Shown piece by piece: positions 54,489 to 63,635 of a stretch of 64,000 nt of DNA (positions are counted from its first letter, which is position 1; every line of letters begins with the position of its first letter). Position numbers and translations under genes: made by a program. Origin of the DNA: Bacteroidales bacterium (lineage in GTDB: Bacteria; Bacteroidota; Bacteroidia; Bacteroidales; P3); the NCBI GenBank assembly GCA_031263015.1, contig JAISGN010000004.1, positions 18,704-82,703 on the forward strand, given 5' to 3'. The notes beneath the pieces were generated by a model. The model was not told the origin of the DNA, did no database searches, and saw nothing but the letters and a program-made list of their open reading frames with translations.

Positions 54489-54560
54489 TATAAGCATTAG
54501 ATGAAGAATAGTTGGCAAAAATAACTAAGACAATGAACTCAAAATTTTAACAATATAAAT

Positions 54561-55493
54561 ATGTTAGGGAAGATAGAGAAAATAGAATTGAGAGATATTT
54601 GGAAACACGAGGCTTATGATTTTACAAATTGGCTTGCCGATAGTGAAAATTTTCAACTTCTATCGGAAGAAATAGGACTTGATTTGCAAGTTATTAAAAC
54701 GGAAGCGAATGTAGGTGGTTTTTCTGCCGATATTTTAGCAGAAGAAATCAATACTGGCAAAAAAATTATTATAGAAAATCAGTTAGAAGAAACTGACCAT
54801 AAACATTTAGGACAGATAATTACTTATGCTTCGGGTTTAGAGGCAAAATATATTATATGGATTTTCAAAGAATTGCGTGAAGAACATCGCAAAGCTATTG
54901 ATTGGTTAAATGAAATAACTGATAATGACTTAAGTATTTTTGCTATTAAAATGGAGCTTTGGAAAATTGGTGATTCTTTGCCTGCTCCAAAATTTAATAT
55001 TCTATGTTCGCCAAATGACTGGGCAAAGGCTGTTAAGAAAACTTCTAATTCTCAAGAATTGACAGATACTGATTTATTTAGGCTTGAATTTTATCAAGGT
55101 TTTATTGATTACGCTTCAAAACAAAACAACATTTTAAAGATTTCTCAAAAAACAAGAACAAAACAATGGTATGATATTAGCATAGGAAGTTCTCAAATTA
55201 AAATACGCCTCACTATTTCAATACAACGAAATTCTATCACAACATCATTATATATAAAGAATAGCAAAGAATTATATAATAAGTTATTAGACAATAAAAC
55301 TCAAATAGAAGCATCTTTTGGAGATAAATTGAACTGGAGAGAAGACCTATTAGAAGATGCAAAAGCATCAAAAATACAATTTATTAGAGAGAACATTGAT
55401 ATTAAGCAAAAAGAAAACTGGCAGAAAGCGTATGAATGGCTATTAGGAAATAGCATAAAATTGTATGATGCTGTAAAAGAGTATATAAAATAG
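54561..55493 (+). CDS. DUF4268 protein with nuclease-like N-terminal domain
   Basis: 310 residues. The N-terminal part has WKHEAYDFTNWLADSENF, then GGFSADILAEE and KKIIIENQLEETDHKHLGQI, an Asp...ExQ arrangement resembling PD-(D/E)XK nucleases. The C-terminal half is the DUF4268 region (LFRLEFYQGFIDYASKQN, WREDLLEDAKASKIQF). DUF4268 proteins often turn up in defence-rich or accessory settings. Here it is placed between surA and moxR, 3 bases before moxR, and looks like an insertion into a conserved order. Confidence 0.75.
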   Translation: MLGKIEKIELRDIWKHEAYDFTNWLADSENFQLLSEEIGLDLQVIKTEANVGGFSADILAEEINTGKKIIIENQLEETDHKHLGQIITYASGLEAKYIIWIFKELREEHRKAIDWLNEITDNDLSIFAIKMELWKIGDSLPAPKFNILCSPNDWAKAVKKTSNSQELTDTDLFRLEFYQGFIDYASKQNNILKISQKTRTKQWYDISIGSSQIKIRLTISIQRNSITTSLYIKNSKELYNKLLDNKTQIEASFGDKLNWREDLLEDAKASKIQFIRENIDIKQKENWQKAYEWLLGNSIKLYDAVKEYIK

Positions 55494-55496
55494 AAT

Positions 55497-56486
55497 ATGA
55501 TAAATCAAAAACATTACCAATTTTCAACAGATGTTGAAGCAATGAATTTTTTAGTTGCTAAAACCAAAGAATTAAAGAACGAAATATCAAAAGTAATAAT
55601 CGGACAAGAGTCAATAATCAATCAAATTCTAATTTCTATATTTTCAAACGGACATTGTCTTTTGGTAGGCGTACCCGGACTGGCAAAAACTCTACTTGTA
55701 AATACAATTGCTCAAACACTCGGCTTAACATATAATCGTATTCAATTCACTCCCGACCTTATGCCTTCTGATATTGTCGGTAATGAGATATTAGATAAGG
55801 ACAGAGAATTCAAATTTATCAAAGGAGCTGTGTTTGCCAACATCATTCTTGCTGATGAAATAAACAGAACGCCACCTAAAACACAGGCAGCACTCCTTGA
55901 AGCAATGCAGGAACACAATGTAACAATATCAGGCAAACCTCATAAATTAGAAGAGCCGTTTTTTGTACTCGCAACACAGAATCCTATTGAGCAAGAAGGC
56001 ACATATCCTTTACCTGAGGCACAATTAGACCGTTTCATGTTTATGTTGTGGCTTGACTATCCGTCATTTGATGAAGAAATAAGCATCCTAAAATCAACAA
56101 CAGGGGCATACAAGGCAGATACTAACAAAGTGCTATCGGCAGAAGAGATTATTTTGTTTCAACAACTAATACGTAAAATGCCTATCACCGATAACGTATA
56201 TCAATACATAGTTAAATTGGTTACAAGTACCAGATTGAACAACCCTAAAAATGAAATAGCAAACCGCTATCTATCTTGGGGCGCAGGACCAAGAGCCTCT
56301 CAATATTTAGTGCTTGGAGCAAAATGCAATGCGGCTCTTAAAGGCAAATATTCTCCTGACATAGAAGACGTGCAAGATATTGCCGTATCCGTATTGAGGC
56401 ATAGAATAGTCTTAAACTACACAGCACAAGCAGAAGCCCTCACACCGGAAAAAATAATCAAAACATTAATAACACAAATAGCCTAA
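55497..56486 (+). CDS. MoxR-family AAA+ ATPase
   Basis: 329 residues. Walker A GVPGLAKT, Walker B IILADEINRTPPKTQAALLE, sensor ATQNPIEQEGTYPLPEAQLD, and the C-terminal lid with LSWGAGPRASQYL. MoxR ATPases act as chaperones with VWA-domain proteins and often with DUF58 proteins. No such partner is visible nearby. Follows the DUF4268 gene directly. Confidence 0.93.
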   Translation: MINQKHYQFSTDVEAMNFLVAKTKELKNEISKVIIGQESIINQILISIFSNGHCLLVGVPGLAKTLLVNTIAQTLGLTYNRIQFTPDLMPSDIVGNEILDKDREFKFIKGAVFANIILADEINRTPPKTQAALLEAMQEHNVTISGKPHKLEEPFFVLATQNPIEQEGTYPLPEAQLDRFMFMLWLDYPSFDEEISILKSTTGAYKADTNKVLSAEEIILFQQLIRKMPITDNVYQYIVKLVTSTRLNNPKNEIANRYLSWGAGPRASQYLVLGAKCNAALKGKYSPDIEDVQDIAVSVLRHRIVLNYTAQAEALTPEKIIKTLITQIA

Positions 56487-56510
56487 TAAAAAACAAAATT
56501 TGGGCTTTTA

Positions 56511-57074
56511 TCAATTATTGAGCAATGAATCGGATTGGTTGTTAACTTCAAACTGACGAATTAAATCCATTTCATTCTGTAATTTGAGCATATTAAGCAA
56601 CACATTGGCGTCTTTGACATATTGAGATTGAGGATAATTATCCAAAAAGAACACATAAGCATCGGAAGCCTTATTCTTATCACCACAAACATCAGAATAG
56701 ACAGCACCTTTGTAGAAATAAGCCCATTCAACATATTTGCTGTTTGATTTATCATCAATAATACGCTGCAAAAACGACAATGCTCGCTCACAATCTTTGA
56801 TATTAAAAGCAATGGTAACAGCTTTACTTAGATATTCCAAACAAATACTATCCGTTGGATACTGTTTTGCAAAACTATCATAAAGATTCATCAAACTATC
56901 GGCAAGGTTTGCATCAATAGATTGAGTAGATTTCATAGTAAATGCTTCTGTTGCCGATATTGTCTTTATCAACTCCGACTTATTTGCTTCTTGGCTTACA
57001 GCATTATCTGCATTGTGTTTGCCGCCACAAGCAACTAATAAACCAACAGCAAGTATTAAAGCTAAATTTCTCAT
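56511..57074 (-). CDS. Tetratricopeptide-like lipoprotein
   Basis: 187 residues. Signal peptide with lipobox VACGG (Cys16). The mature part contains helical repeats (SICLEYLSKAVTIAFNIKDC, YVEWAYFYKGAVYSDVCGDK, NYPQSQYVKDANVLLNMLKL) like the TPR lipoproteins common in Bacteroidota. Unknown role. It faces moxR tail to tail across 24 bases with no strong terminator seen. Confidence 0.75.
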   Translation of the reverse strand: MRNLALILAVGLLVACGGKHNADNAVSQEANKSELIKTISATEAFTMKSTQSIDANLADSLMNLYDSFAKQYPTDSICLEYLSKAVTIAFNIKDCERALSFLQRIIDDKSNSKYVEWAYFYKGAVYSDVCGDKNKASDAYVFFLDNYPQSQYVKDANVLLNMLKLQNEMDLIRQFEVNNQSDSLLNN

Positions 57075-57083
57075 AATTTCAAT

Positions 57084-57647
57084 CTATTTTTTCCTGTTTA
57101 TGGATTTCATTTTGTAATCAGGTGTCAATTTTCCATCCATAATATCATTGAGTTTGCGCTTTAAAAAAGAACGTCTCAAATTACTCAATCGTTCAACGAA
57201 GACTTTTCCCTGCAAATGGTCGTATTCATGCTGCACAACCCTTGCCTTAACGCCGCTTAACACTTCCGTATGCTCAACAAAGTTCTCATCAAAGTAGTGA
57301 ATCTTAATAACGGAATGGCGTTTGACGTCTTCATGAATATCAGGCAAAGACAGGCAACCTTCATTGAAGTACCACTCCTCCCCACTCTCTTCTATAATTT
57401 CAGGATTGATGAAAACCTGCTTAAAACCTTTTGCTTCAGGATAGGCTTCGGAAAAAACATCCGCATCAATCACAAATATCGCTATCGGCAAGTCTATTTG
57501 CGGAGCAGCAAGTCCCACTCCATTTGCCGCATACATAGTTTCATACATATCGGCAATCAGTTTATCCAGTTCAGGGTAGTCTTTGTCTATCGGCTTTGCA
57601 ACCTGCCTAAGAATAGACTGCCCATACCTAACTATTGGTAGTATCAT
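57084..57647 (-). CDS. def: Peptide deformylase
   Basis: 187 residues. All three family motifs: GVGLAAPQI, EGCLSLPDI and the metal-binding QHEYDHLQG. Removes the N-formyl group from nascent proteins. Overlaps the yqgF end by 20 bases, suggesting coupled translation. The TPR lipoprotein gene follows 9 bases later. Confidence 0.96.
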   Translation of the reverse strand: MILPIVRYGQSILRQVAKPIDKDYPELDKLIADMYETMYAANGVGLAAPQIDLPIAIFVIDADVFSEAYPEAKGFKQVFINPEIIEESGEEWYFNEGCLSLPDIHEDVKRHSVIKIHYFDENFVEHTEVLSGVKARVVQHEYDHLQGKVFVERLSNLRRSFLKRKLNDIMDGKLTPDYKMKSINRKK

Positions 57648-58077
57648 AATATTTTACTCTGTTTTCTTTTGACATACTCATAAAACTTTGCAATATCAAA
57701 ACCGCACTTATTTTATCTATTAACGACTTATCTCGCTTTTTCTCTTTCTTTAATCCGCCTTGGGCAATGGTTTGAGAGGCTATTTTTGAAGTAAAACGCT
57801 CATCAACCATAAATACATCAATATCAGGGAAACTCTTACGCAATCTATTGCAAAATCTATGGACGGCTGCGGCTGATTGGCTCGGAGTATTGTCCATTTG
57901 CTTAGGCTCTCCTACCACAAAACAATCCACATCCTCCCTTTCAATATAAACTTTCAAAAAAGGAATCACATCCATATCAGACATAACTCGCAAATGTGTA
58001 GCAATAATCTGCATGGTATCCGTTACCGCTACACCGATACGCTTTGTCCCGTAATCAAAAGCAATAATGCGTCCCAT
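57628..58077 (-). CDS. ruvX: YqgF/RuvX Holliday-junction resolvase-like protein
   Basis: 149 residues. IIAFDYGTKRIGVAVTD gives the first catalytic Asp, VVGEPKQMDNTPSQSAAAV the second motif and MVDERFTSKIASQTI the third. RNase H-like fold. Associated in the literature with 16S rRNA 5' processing and recombination. It is coupled to def. Confidence 0.93.
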   Translation of the reverse strand: MGRIIAFDYGTKRIGVAVTDTMQIIATHLRVMSDMDVIPFLKVYIEREDVDCFVVGEPKQMDNTPSQSAAAVHRFCNRLRKSFPDIDVFMVDERFTSKIASQTIAQGGLKKEKKRDKSLIDKISAVLILQSFMSMSKENRVKYYDTTNS

Positions 58078-58097
58078 GATATTATGTAATACGGCGT

Positions 58098-59411
58098 TTA
58101 GACATTGTTTCTCGCCACAAAATGGAAGTGTGAGCCATAGCGAGCAAAGGCTGCACGCTCCAATTCTTCTCTATGGTCGGGGTGAGCGACAGAAATAATC
58201 TGCCTTGCACGCTCCTGCATACTTTTTCCATACAAATTGACCGCTCCATACTCCGTTACGAGCCAGTGAATGTGGTATCGTGTAGTTACAACGCCCGCTC
58301 CCAAAGTCAAAGTGTCGGTAATCTTGCTTATTCCCTTATTTGTTACGGACGGCATAGCGACTATAGGTTTTCCTCCCTCACTATGCGTTGCTCCATAGAT
58401 GAAATCAATCTGTCCTCCCGAGCCTGAATAAAATTTAGTGCCGAGAGAATCCGCACAAACCTGACCTGTTATATCTATCTGCAAGGCTGAATTGATGGCA
58501 GTCATCTTTGGTTGTCGCATAATATTAAAAGGACTATTTGTATAGCCGACATCTTTCATCTCAACCTGAGGATTGTTGTCTATAAAGTCATATAATTGCT
58601 GCGAACCCATAGCAAAAGTTGATATAATCTTACCTCGGTTGAGTTTTTTATTCATTCCGTTTATCACTCCCTTTTCTACGAGCGGCAGAATGCCGTCTGC
58701 AAACATTTCGGTATGGATTCCGAGATTTTTATGATTGCCTAATTGTGCCAGAACCGCATTCGGTATCGCTCCTATGCCCATCTGCAAACATGCTCCGTCC
58801 TCTATCAATTCCGCACAGAACTTTCCGATTTTTGCTTCCTGCTCTGTCGGCAACGATATATGAGCAGGGATTAGCGGAGTGTCGTCATCCACAAACACAT
58901 CTATCATTCGCATCGGTATCATCGCATCTCCGAATGCTCTTGGCACCTTCGGATTCACTACTGCTATGACTGTGTCCGCCATTTCCACCGCTGCCAAAGT
59001 TGCATCAACGGATGTGCCGAGCGAAACATAACCATGCTCATCCGGAGGGCAGACCTGTATCATTGCAACATTACAAGGCAGATATCTGTCGCGGTATAAT
59101 TTCTGTGTTTCGCTCAAAAAAATGGGTATATAATCGGCATAGCCAGCCTGAACATCCTTTCGCACATTGCCTCCTACGAAAAAAGCATCGTGTTTGAAGA
59201 TTCCCTCAAATTCCTGTGAAGCATAAGGAGCCGGACCCTCAGTATGAAGATGATGAACATAGACATTGTTTATCTCTCCCTTGCGTCCCCGCTCGCACAT
59301 TGCGTTTATAAGGCATTGAGGTGCGGCAGAAACAGAACTTAAATGCACATGGTCGCCGCTTTTTATCACTTTAACCGCTTCTTGCGGCGTTACGGATTTA
59401 TAAGAATTCAT
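58098..59411 (-). CDS. Acetyl-CoA hydrolase/CoA-transferase family protein
   Basis: About 437 residues from the ATG at 59411 (MNSYKSVTPQEAVKVIKSGD); 59453 is another possible start. LGIHTEMFADGILPLVEKG and GSGGQIDFIYGATHSEGGKP are hallmark segments of the family, which includes acetyl-CoA, succinyl-CoA and 4-hydroxybutyrate CoA-transferases. Substrate is unresolved. A -7 element lies at 59606-59613. Confidence 0.9.
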   Translation of the reverse strand: MNSYKSVTPQEAVKVIKSGDHVHLSSVSAAPQCLINAMCERGRKGEINNVYVHHLHTEGPAPYASQEFEGIFKHDAFFVGGNVRKDVQAGYADYIPIFLSETQKLYRDRYLPCNVAMIQVCPPDEHGYVSLGTSVDATLAAVEMADTVIAVVNPKVPRAFGDAMIPMRMIDVFVDDDTPLIPAHISLPTEQEAKIGKFCAELIEDGACLQMGIGAIPNAVLAQLGNHKNLGIHTEMFADGILPLVEKGVINGMNKKLNRGKIISTFAMGSQQLYDFIDNNPQVEMKDVGYTNSPFNIMRQPKMTAINSALQIDITGQVCADSLGTKFYSGSGGQIDFIYGATHSEGGKPIVAMPSVTNKGISKITDTLTLGAGVVTTRYHIHWLVTEYGAVNLYGKSMQERARQIISVAHPDHREELERAAFARYGSHFHFVARNNV

Positions 59412-59605
59412 TTTATTTTTACTATATTCTATTTTGTTATTTTTTTCTTTCACTTCCTCTTCGTCCGAAGGCTTTTGGGGCTTTTATACCTATGTCCTGC
59501 GGCAATAAAAGCAGATTCTACCGCTCGGACAACAAGCAAAATAACCGCCAAAACCGATTATATCATAACAGGACTTGGATTCATTGATTACTTTTTTTGA
59601 ATATG

Positions 59606-59613
59606 CAAAAGTA
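59606..59613 (-). promoter_or_regulatory. -7 promoter element of the CoA-transferase gene
   Basis: Minus-strand TACTTTTG followed by C, 195 bases before the ATG at 59411, so the leader would be unusually long. Confidence 0.4.
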
Positions 59614-59760
59614 ATACATTTTTACAATAAAACAAAAGCAAAACAGAACTCATCCTTAAATCCTTTCATCACATCGCTTTATCACATTATTTTTATGCTT
59701 CGCTACTTCGCCGCAGCGAAATCAAAGAAGACCAAAATGAAATCAAGGAAGAAAAAAATA

Positions 59761-59792
59761 AAACAGCCTTTCATCACAGCCAAACAGCCTTT
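59761..59792. repeat. Inverted-orientation AAAGGCTGTTT pair, 21-bp pitch
   Basis: AAACAGCCTTT at 59761-59771 and 59782-59792, exactly 21 apart. It is in the divergent gap between the CoA-transferase and the TPR gene. The plus-strand reading frame through it (KQPFITAKQPFIKM) is not preferred as coding. Confidence 0.8.
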
Positions 59793-59903
59793 CATTAAAA
59801 TGCAACAGGGTATGCGGTCGTTTTTGTATGATTTGAAATGCGGCATACCAAGTTTCGGGCTTGCAAAAAGCGATACGGCTGCCGCCAACTCAAATTTTTT
59901 TTA

Positions 59904-59911
59904 TACTTTTG
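59904..59911 (+). promoter_or_regulatory. -7 promoter element of the TPR gene
   Basis: TACTTTTG followed by C, 87 bases before the ATG at 59998. Confidence 0.5.
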
Positions 59912-59997
59912 CAACTCTTATTTTGCTTTTACCACACAATATAAAAGCGAAAATTGAGTTTAAAGTAACAAAAAGCAATAAAAACAAATTGATTCAA

Positions 59998-61359
59998 ATG
60001 AAGAAAACATTCTTTTTAGCTTTGGCGCTAATGATATTTGCCAACATAGCCGTAGGACAAAAGTATGGAGCAACGCCTGAGGATAGTACGAACTGTTTAA
60101 TCAACTATTCTATCTATAATGAGTTGTATAAACAAAAGAATTACAAGGAATGCTATGAGCCTTGGAAGAAAATGATGAGCCTTTGCCCCGCTCGCCACAT
60201 TAATGATTACATTCGTGGTCGCAATATAATAATATGGTGTATTGAAAACGCAGCTAATGCCGACGAAAAGACCAAATACATCAATGAATTGCTGGCTCTG
60301 TCCGACCAAAGGGCAAAATACTTCGGTGATGAGGCGAATAATATCGCTCAAAAGGCAAGAGACATCTCCGATTACTACCCTGAGAAAGTCGAAGAGATAT
60401 ATAATCTCTACAAAGAGGCGGCAGAAAAAGGTAAAGACAAGTTAGAGCCTCGCTATGTGCCGTTATACCTTCAATCAACGCTGCAATACATAAAAGGAAC
60501 GGGCAAAGCAGAAAATTTATCCTTGCTTTTTGATGTTTATGATTATGGTTCGGAAGTGCTGGATGATGCTTTGATTGCAATAGAACAGGATATTGAGGCA
60601 GCCGAAGCAGCAAAGCAATCCACCGTAAAGTTGAATAAAAGCAAGCAAGAGACACAATCGTACGCTACAATGTGCGAAAACTACATCCAACCTTATGCTT
60701 CATGCGAACAATTGATACCTTTATACCAGTCAAAGTACGAAGCAAATCCGCAAGACACCAATCTGCTGAAGAAAATCACTACTACATTGGAGAAGAAGGG
60801 CTGTACAAACAGCGGTTTGTTCTTTTCGGCAACCGAAAGTCTTCATAAGATGGAACCGACTGCAAAGACGGCTTACATGATGGGAGCGATGCTGTTCCAG
60901 AAAGGAAGTTACAGCGAAGCGGCAAAGTACTTTGAAGAGGCTATTGCGGGCTATAAAGACAATATGAGCAAGGCTAAGGCTTACAAAGCACTGGCTAATG
61001 CCTACAAAGGCTCAAATCAATACGGCAATGCGAGGTCTGCTGCGGTCAAATGGGGCGAATTAGACCATACTGCCACAGGAGAAGCCGCTCTTTTCATAGC
61101 TGAACTTTATTATGCGAGCTCTGCGTCATGCGCTTCGCACGAAGGAAAGATTAGAGGGGCTGCTTGGGTGGCTTACGACGAAGCTGCACGAATCAAAAAC
61201 GCCTATCCCGAACTGGCGGAAAAAGCACAGAGCCTTATGAATCGTGCTTACGCTCAATTCCCAGCAAAGAAGGACGTATTCTTCGTTGGTTTGACAGAAG
61301 GCAAATCTTTCTCTGTCGGCTGCTGGATTGGTAAGAGCACAACGGTAAGAGGCAAATAA
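59998..61359 (+). CDS. Secreted tetratricopeptide repeat protein
   Basis: 453 residues from the ATG at 59998. A longer frame from 59575 crosses a repeat and the promoter and lacks a signal sequence. Signal peptide MKKTFFLALALMIFANIAVG with cleavage after Gly-Gln. TPR-like helices: YNELYKQKNYKECYEPWKKM near the N-terminus and TAYMMGAMLFQKGSYSEAAK with AKAYKALANAYKGSNQYGNA near the C-terminus. Probably periplasmic. LptC follows 6 bases later. Confidence 0.8.
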   Translation: MKKTFFLALALMIFANIAVGQKYGATPEDSTNCLINYSIYNELYKQKNYKECYEPWKKMMSLCPARHINDYIRGRNIIIWCIENAANADEKTKYINELLALSDQRAKYFGDEANNIAQKARDISDYYPEKVEEIYNLYKEAAEKGKDKLEPRYVPLYLQSTLQYIKGTGKAENLSLLFDVYDYGSEVLDDALIAIEQDIEAAEAAKQSTVKLNKSKQETQSYATMCENYIQPYASCEQLIPLYQSKYEANPQDTNLLKKITTTLEKKGCTNSGLFFSATESLHKMEPTAKTAYMMGAMLFQKGSYSEAAKYFEEAIAGYKDNMSKAKAYKALANAYKGSNQYGNARSAAVKWGELDHTATGEAALFIAELYYASSASCASHEGKIRGAAWVAYDEAARIKNAYPELAEKAQSLMNRAYAQFPAKKDVFFVGLTEGKSFSVGCWIGKSTTVRGK

Positions 61360-61364
61360 CACAC

Positions 61365-61970
61365 GTGAATCTCACTTCATCATTATATAACAAAGGAGCA
61401 TCGTCATCAAAGCTGATAATGCTCTTTTGTTTTTTGATTTTGCTCGTTTCTTGCGGCGATTCATCGCAACCGAACGGCGAAAAGCCGGCGGCGGATAAGC
61501 CTTCCAACATCATAAAACAGGCTCACATCTACCGCTCATCAAATGCCAACGTTAATATTGAAATCTTTGCGCCCCTTGTTATCAACTATCCCGGCGACAG
61601 TAGCAAGATGGAGTTCCCTAAAGGCGTAAAAGCCGTATTCTTTAATAAGGATATGACGACCAAATCGGTGCTTACAGCCGACTATGCCGTCAATCTGCGA
61701 CCCTCAAACGACTATATACTGCGTCAGAACGTGAAAATAGTCAATTATAACACCGAAGACACCATCTATTGTCAAGACCTGATATGGCAAAGCGAAACTC
61801 AACAGATTTATACTCAAAAACCCATAAAACGAATCAGCCGAACAGGTACCGATTACGGCGAAGGACTGAAGGCAAACGAAGCAATGGACAGCGTAATCAT
61901 CATTAAGCCGCACGGCACTCAAATAGTGGAGGAAGAAGAGGAGGTTTCAACGCCTACAACTAAGGTTTAA
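61365..61970 (+). CDS. lptC: LptC-like LPS export lipoprotein
   Basis: 201 residues if the GTG at 61365 is used; an ATG at 61419 (MLFCFLILLVSCGD) gives a shorter signal. The lipobox LVSC places an acylated Cys at residue 30 (long form). The body has the LptC/OstA-like pattern: ANVNIEIFAPLVINYPGDSS, MEFPKGVKAVFFNKDM, VNLRPSNDYILRQNVKIVNY, IYTQKPIKRISRTGTDYGEG. Part of the periplasmic LPS bridge. In Bacteroidota LptC is often a lipoprotein. Ends 11 bases inside the convergent gene. Confidence 0.82.
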   Translation: MNLTSSLYNKGASSSKLIMLFCFLILLVSCGDSSQPNGEKPAADKPSNIIKQAHIYRSSNANVNIEIFAPLVINYPGDSSKMEFPKGVKAVFFNKDMTTKSVLTADYAVNLRPSNDYILRQNVKIVNYNTEDTIYCQDLIWQSETQQIYTQKPIKRISRTGTDYGEGLKANEAMDSVIIIKPHGTQIVEEEEEVSTPTTKV

Positions 61971-62328
61971 GGACGTAGGATTGGCGTTTCAGACCGCTTT
62001 TAACAACTATCAGACCAATAGAATAAAGGTCTATATCAAGCACAACGCCGTTTTGGCGGCACAATCTTTGCCAACAACGCAGGGATTGCTCATTCCGATA
62101 AGGTTTTCTCAAAAAATACACCGCCGTTTGCTCACAACGCAATCGGCAAACCTCATCCTGCAACTCGCAAACCTCATACCGCTGGGACAAAGCCTTAATT
62201 ATATCATCGTCTTTCTTGCCCTTAATACATTGAAGGTAGGTTTCAAACATAAAAGGCGAATGAAGAGAATGCTCATTCTTCGCTCGGCGGCGATATTTCA
62301 GGTAATTAACGATTTGAAACCAAGTCAT
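61960..62328 (-). pseudogene. Internally deleted class I methyltransferase remnant
   Basis: 122 residues. The N-terminus (YLKYRRRAKNEHSLHSPFMF) and C-terminus (IDLYSIGLIVVKSGLKRQSY, plus YFLRKPYRNEQSLRCWQRL) match the two ends of a Bacteroidota SAM-dependent methyltransferase family of about 240 residues. The whole central Rossmann region with the SAM-binding glycine motif is absent. The frame is open, so a short protein could still be made. Follows cinA by 16 bases. Confidence 0.6.
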
Positions 62329-62344
62329 AACGGCATCAAAAGGG

Positions 62345-63580
62345 CTATCGGGTCATCAATTTAAGCAAAAGAAAGAACGCTTCGTTGGTTGTACGCTCAA
62401 TGAAGTTGCTTCTGGTGGTGGGGAAAAAGCATTTCTTGGTCAGTTTGTTGCCTTTGTTGTCGCAAACGCAAATCCAAACGGTGCCAATCGGCTTTTCGGC
62501 AGTCCCGCCTGTTGGTCCTGCGATGCCGGTTGTTGATATGGCAAAATCGCTGTCAAACAATCTCATCACTCCTTCCGCCATTGCGACCGCTGTTTGTTCG
62601 CTTACGGCTCCGAAAGTGAGCAAAACGTCTTTTTTTACTTGCAACACCTGCTCCTTAACCTCGTTTGAATACGCCGTAACGCTGCCTTTGAAATACGAAG
62701 AGGCACCTTGGTTGAGCGTTATCTGATGAGCCAGATTTCCTCCGCTGCAACTCTCGGCTACGGCAAGGTTTGCAGAGAGCGAAATCAACTTCTCGGCGAG
62801 CGTTTGGCTGATATTGTCCTTCTCAAAGCCTATAAAGTAATCCTTAATCAAGGGAAGAAGCCGCTCAATCTGCCTTTCAATCTCCTGCAACACGCTTTCA
62901 TCGCCGCCATAAGCCGAAAGCCGCAAACGAATCAAGCCCGCATTGGGCAGATACGCCACTTTAACGCCGCAAGGCAAAGCATCCTCCCACTCTTGTATCA
63001 TATCAGACAGATAACTCTCGCCAATACCGCTCAGCAACAAAGTTCTATGGACGATGAAGCCCGTTTGGTAATTTTCTTTTATGATTCGCTCCACCTCAGG
63101 CATCATTTCCGCCATCTCAAAAGGAACTCCCGGCAGCGAGAAAACTAACTTCGTCCCCTTCTTAAAGCACATCCCGGCAGCAGTACCAACATTGTTTTCA
63201 ATGATTATGGCGTTTTGCGGCAACAAAGCCTGCTTCCGATTTGTGGGAGTGAGATTCTGCTGCCGCAAAGCGAAGTAATGCTCTATTTTTTTCAGCATTC
63301 CGCTATGCTCAACGAGGCTTTGGTGAAAATATTCCGCCAGAATATTCTTGGTCATATCATCTTTGGTGGGACCCAAACCTCCCGTCATCAGCACGCAATC
63401 AGCATTCGCCAAAGCCGAATCAAGAGCCGCCGTTATATCCTTTGGTTCGTCGCCGATGGTCGTAACTTTCACCACCCTGATACCTTGTTTGTTCAGCCTC
63501 TTTGCAACGAAAGCCGCATTCGTATTGAGCACCTGACCAATCAGAAGTTCGTCTCCGATGTTTATTATCTCCAAATCCAT
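62345..63580 (-). CDS. cinA: CinA-family nicotinamide-nucleotide amidase / competence-damage protein
   Basis: 411 residues from MDLEIINIGDELLIGQVLN (ATG at 63580). A longer frame to 63739 runs through a 21-bp repeat and the promoter and is rejected. N-terminal MoCF-like domain (TTIGDEPKDI, MTGGLGPTKDDMTKNIL), C-terminal amidase domain (VAESCSGGNLAHQIT, GSVTAYSNEVKEQVL, ISTTGIAGPTGGTAEKPIGT). Full length. Acts on NMN in NAD recycling in characterised homologues. Confidence 0.94.
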   Translation of the reverse strand: MDLEIINIGDELLIGQVLNTNAAFVAKRLNKQGIRVVKVTTIGDEPKDITAALDSALANADCVLMTGGLGPTKDDMTKNILAEYFHQSLVEHSGMLKKIEHYFALRQQNLTPTNRKQALLPQNAIIIENNVGTAAGMCFKKGTKLVFSLPGVPFEMAEMMPEVERIIKENYQTGFIVHRTLLLSGIGESYLSDMIQEWEDALPCGVKVAYLPNAGLIRLRLSAYGGDESVLQEIERQIERLLPLIKDYFIGFEKDNISQTLAEKLISLSANLAVAESCSGGNLAHQITLNQGASSYFKGSVTAYSNEVKEQVLQVKKDVLLTFGAVSEQTAVAMAEGVMRLFDSDFAISTTGIAGPTGGTAEKPIGTVWICVCDNKGNKLTKKCFFPTTRSNFIERTTNEAFFLLLKLMTR

Positions 63581-63604
63581 TATGTTTTCTTTTTTTGGTG
63601 GCGG

Positions 63605-63612
63605 CAAAATTA
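63605..63612 (-). promoter_or_regulatory. -7 promoter element of cinA
   Basis: Minus-strand TAATTTTG followed by C, 25 bases before the ATG at 63580. Confidence 0.5.
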
Positions 63613-63635
63613 GATAAAAAAACACTAATCGTTCC

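Noticed and set aside
59575..59997. Long N-terminal extension of the TPR protein
   Set aside because: It runs over the AAAGGCTGTTT pair and the promoter, while a proper signal peptide begins at 59998.
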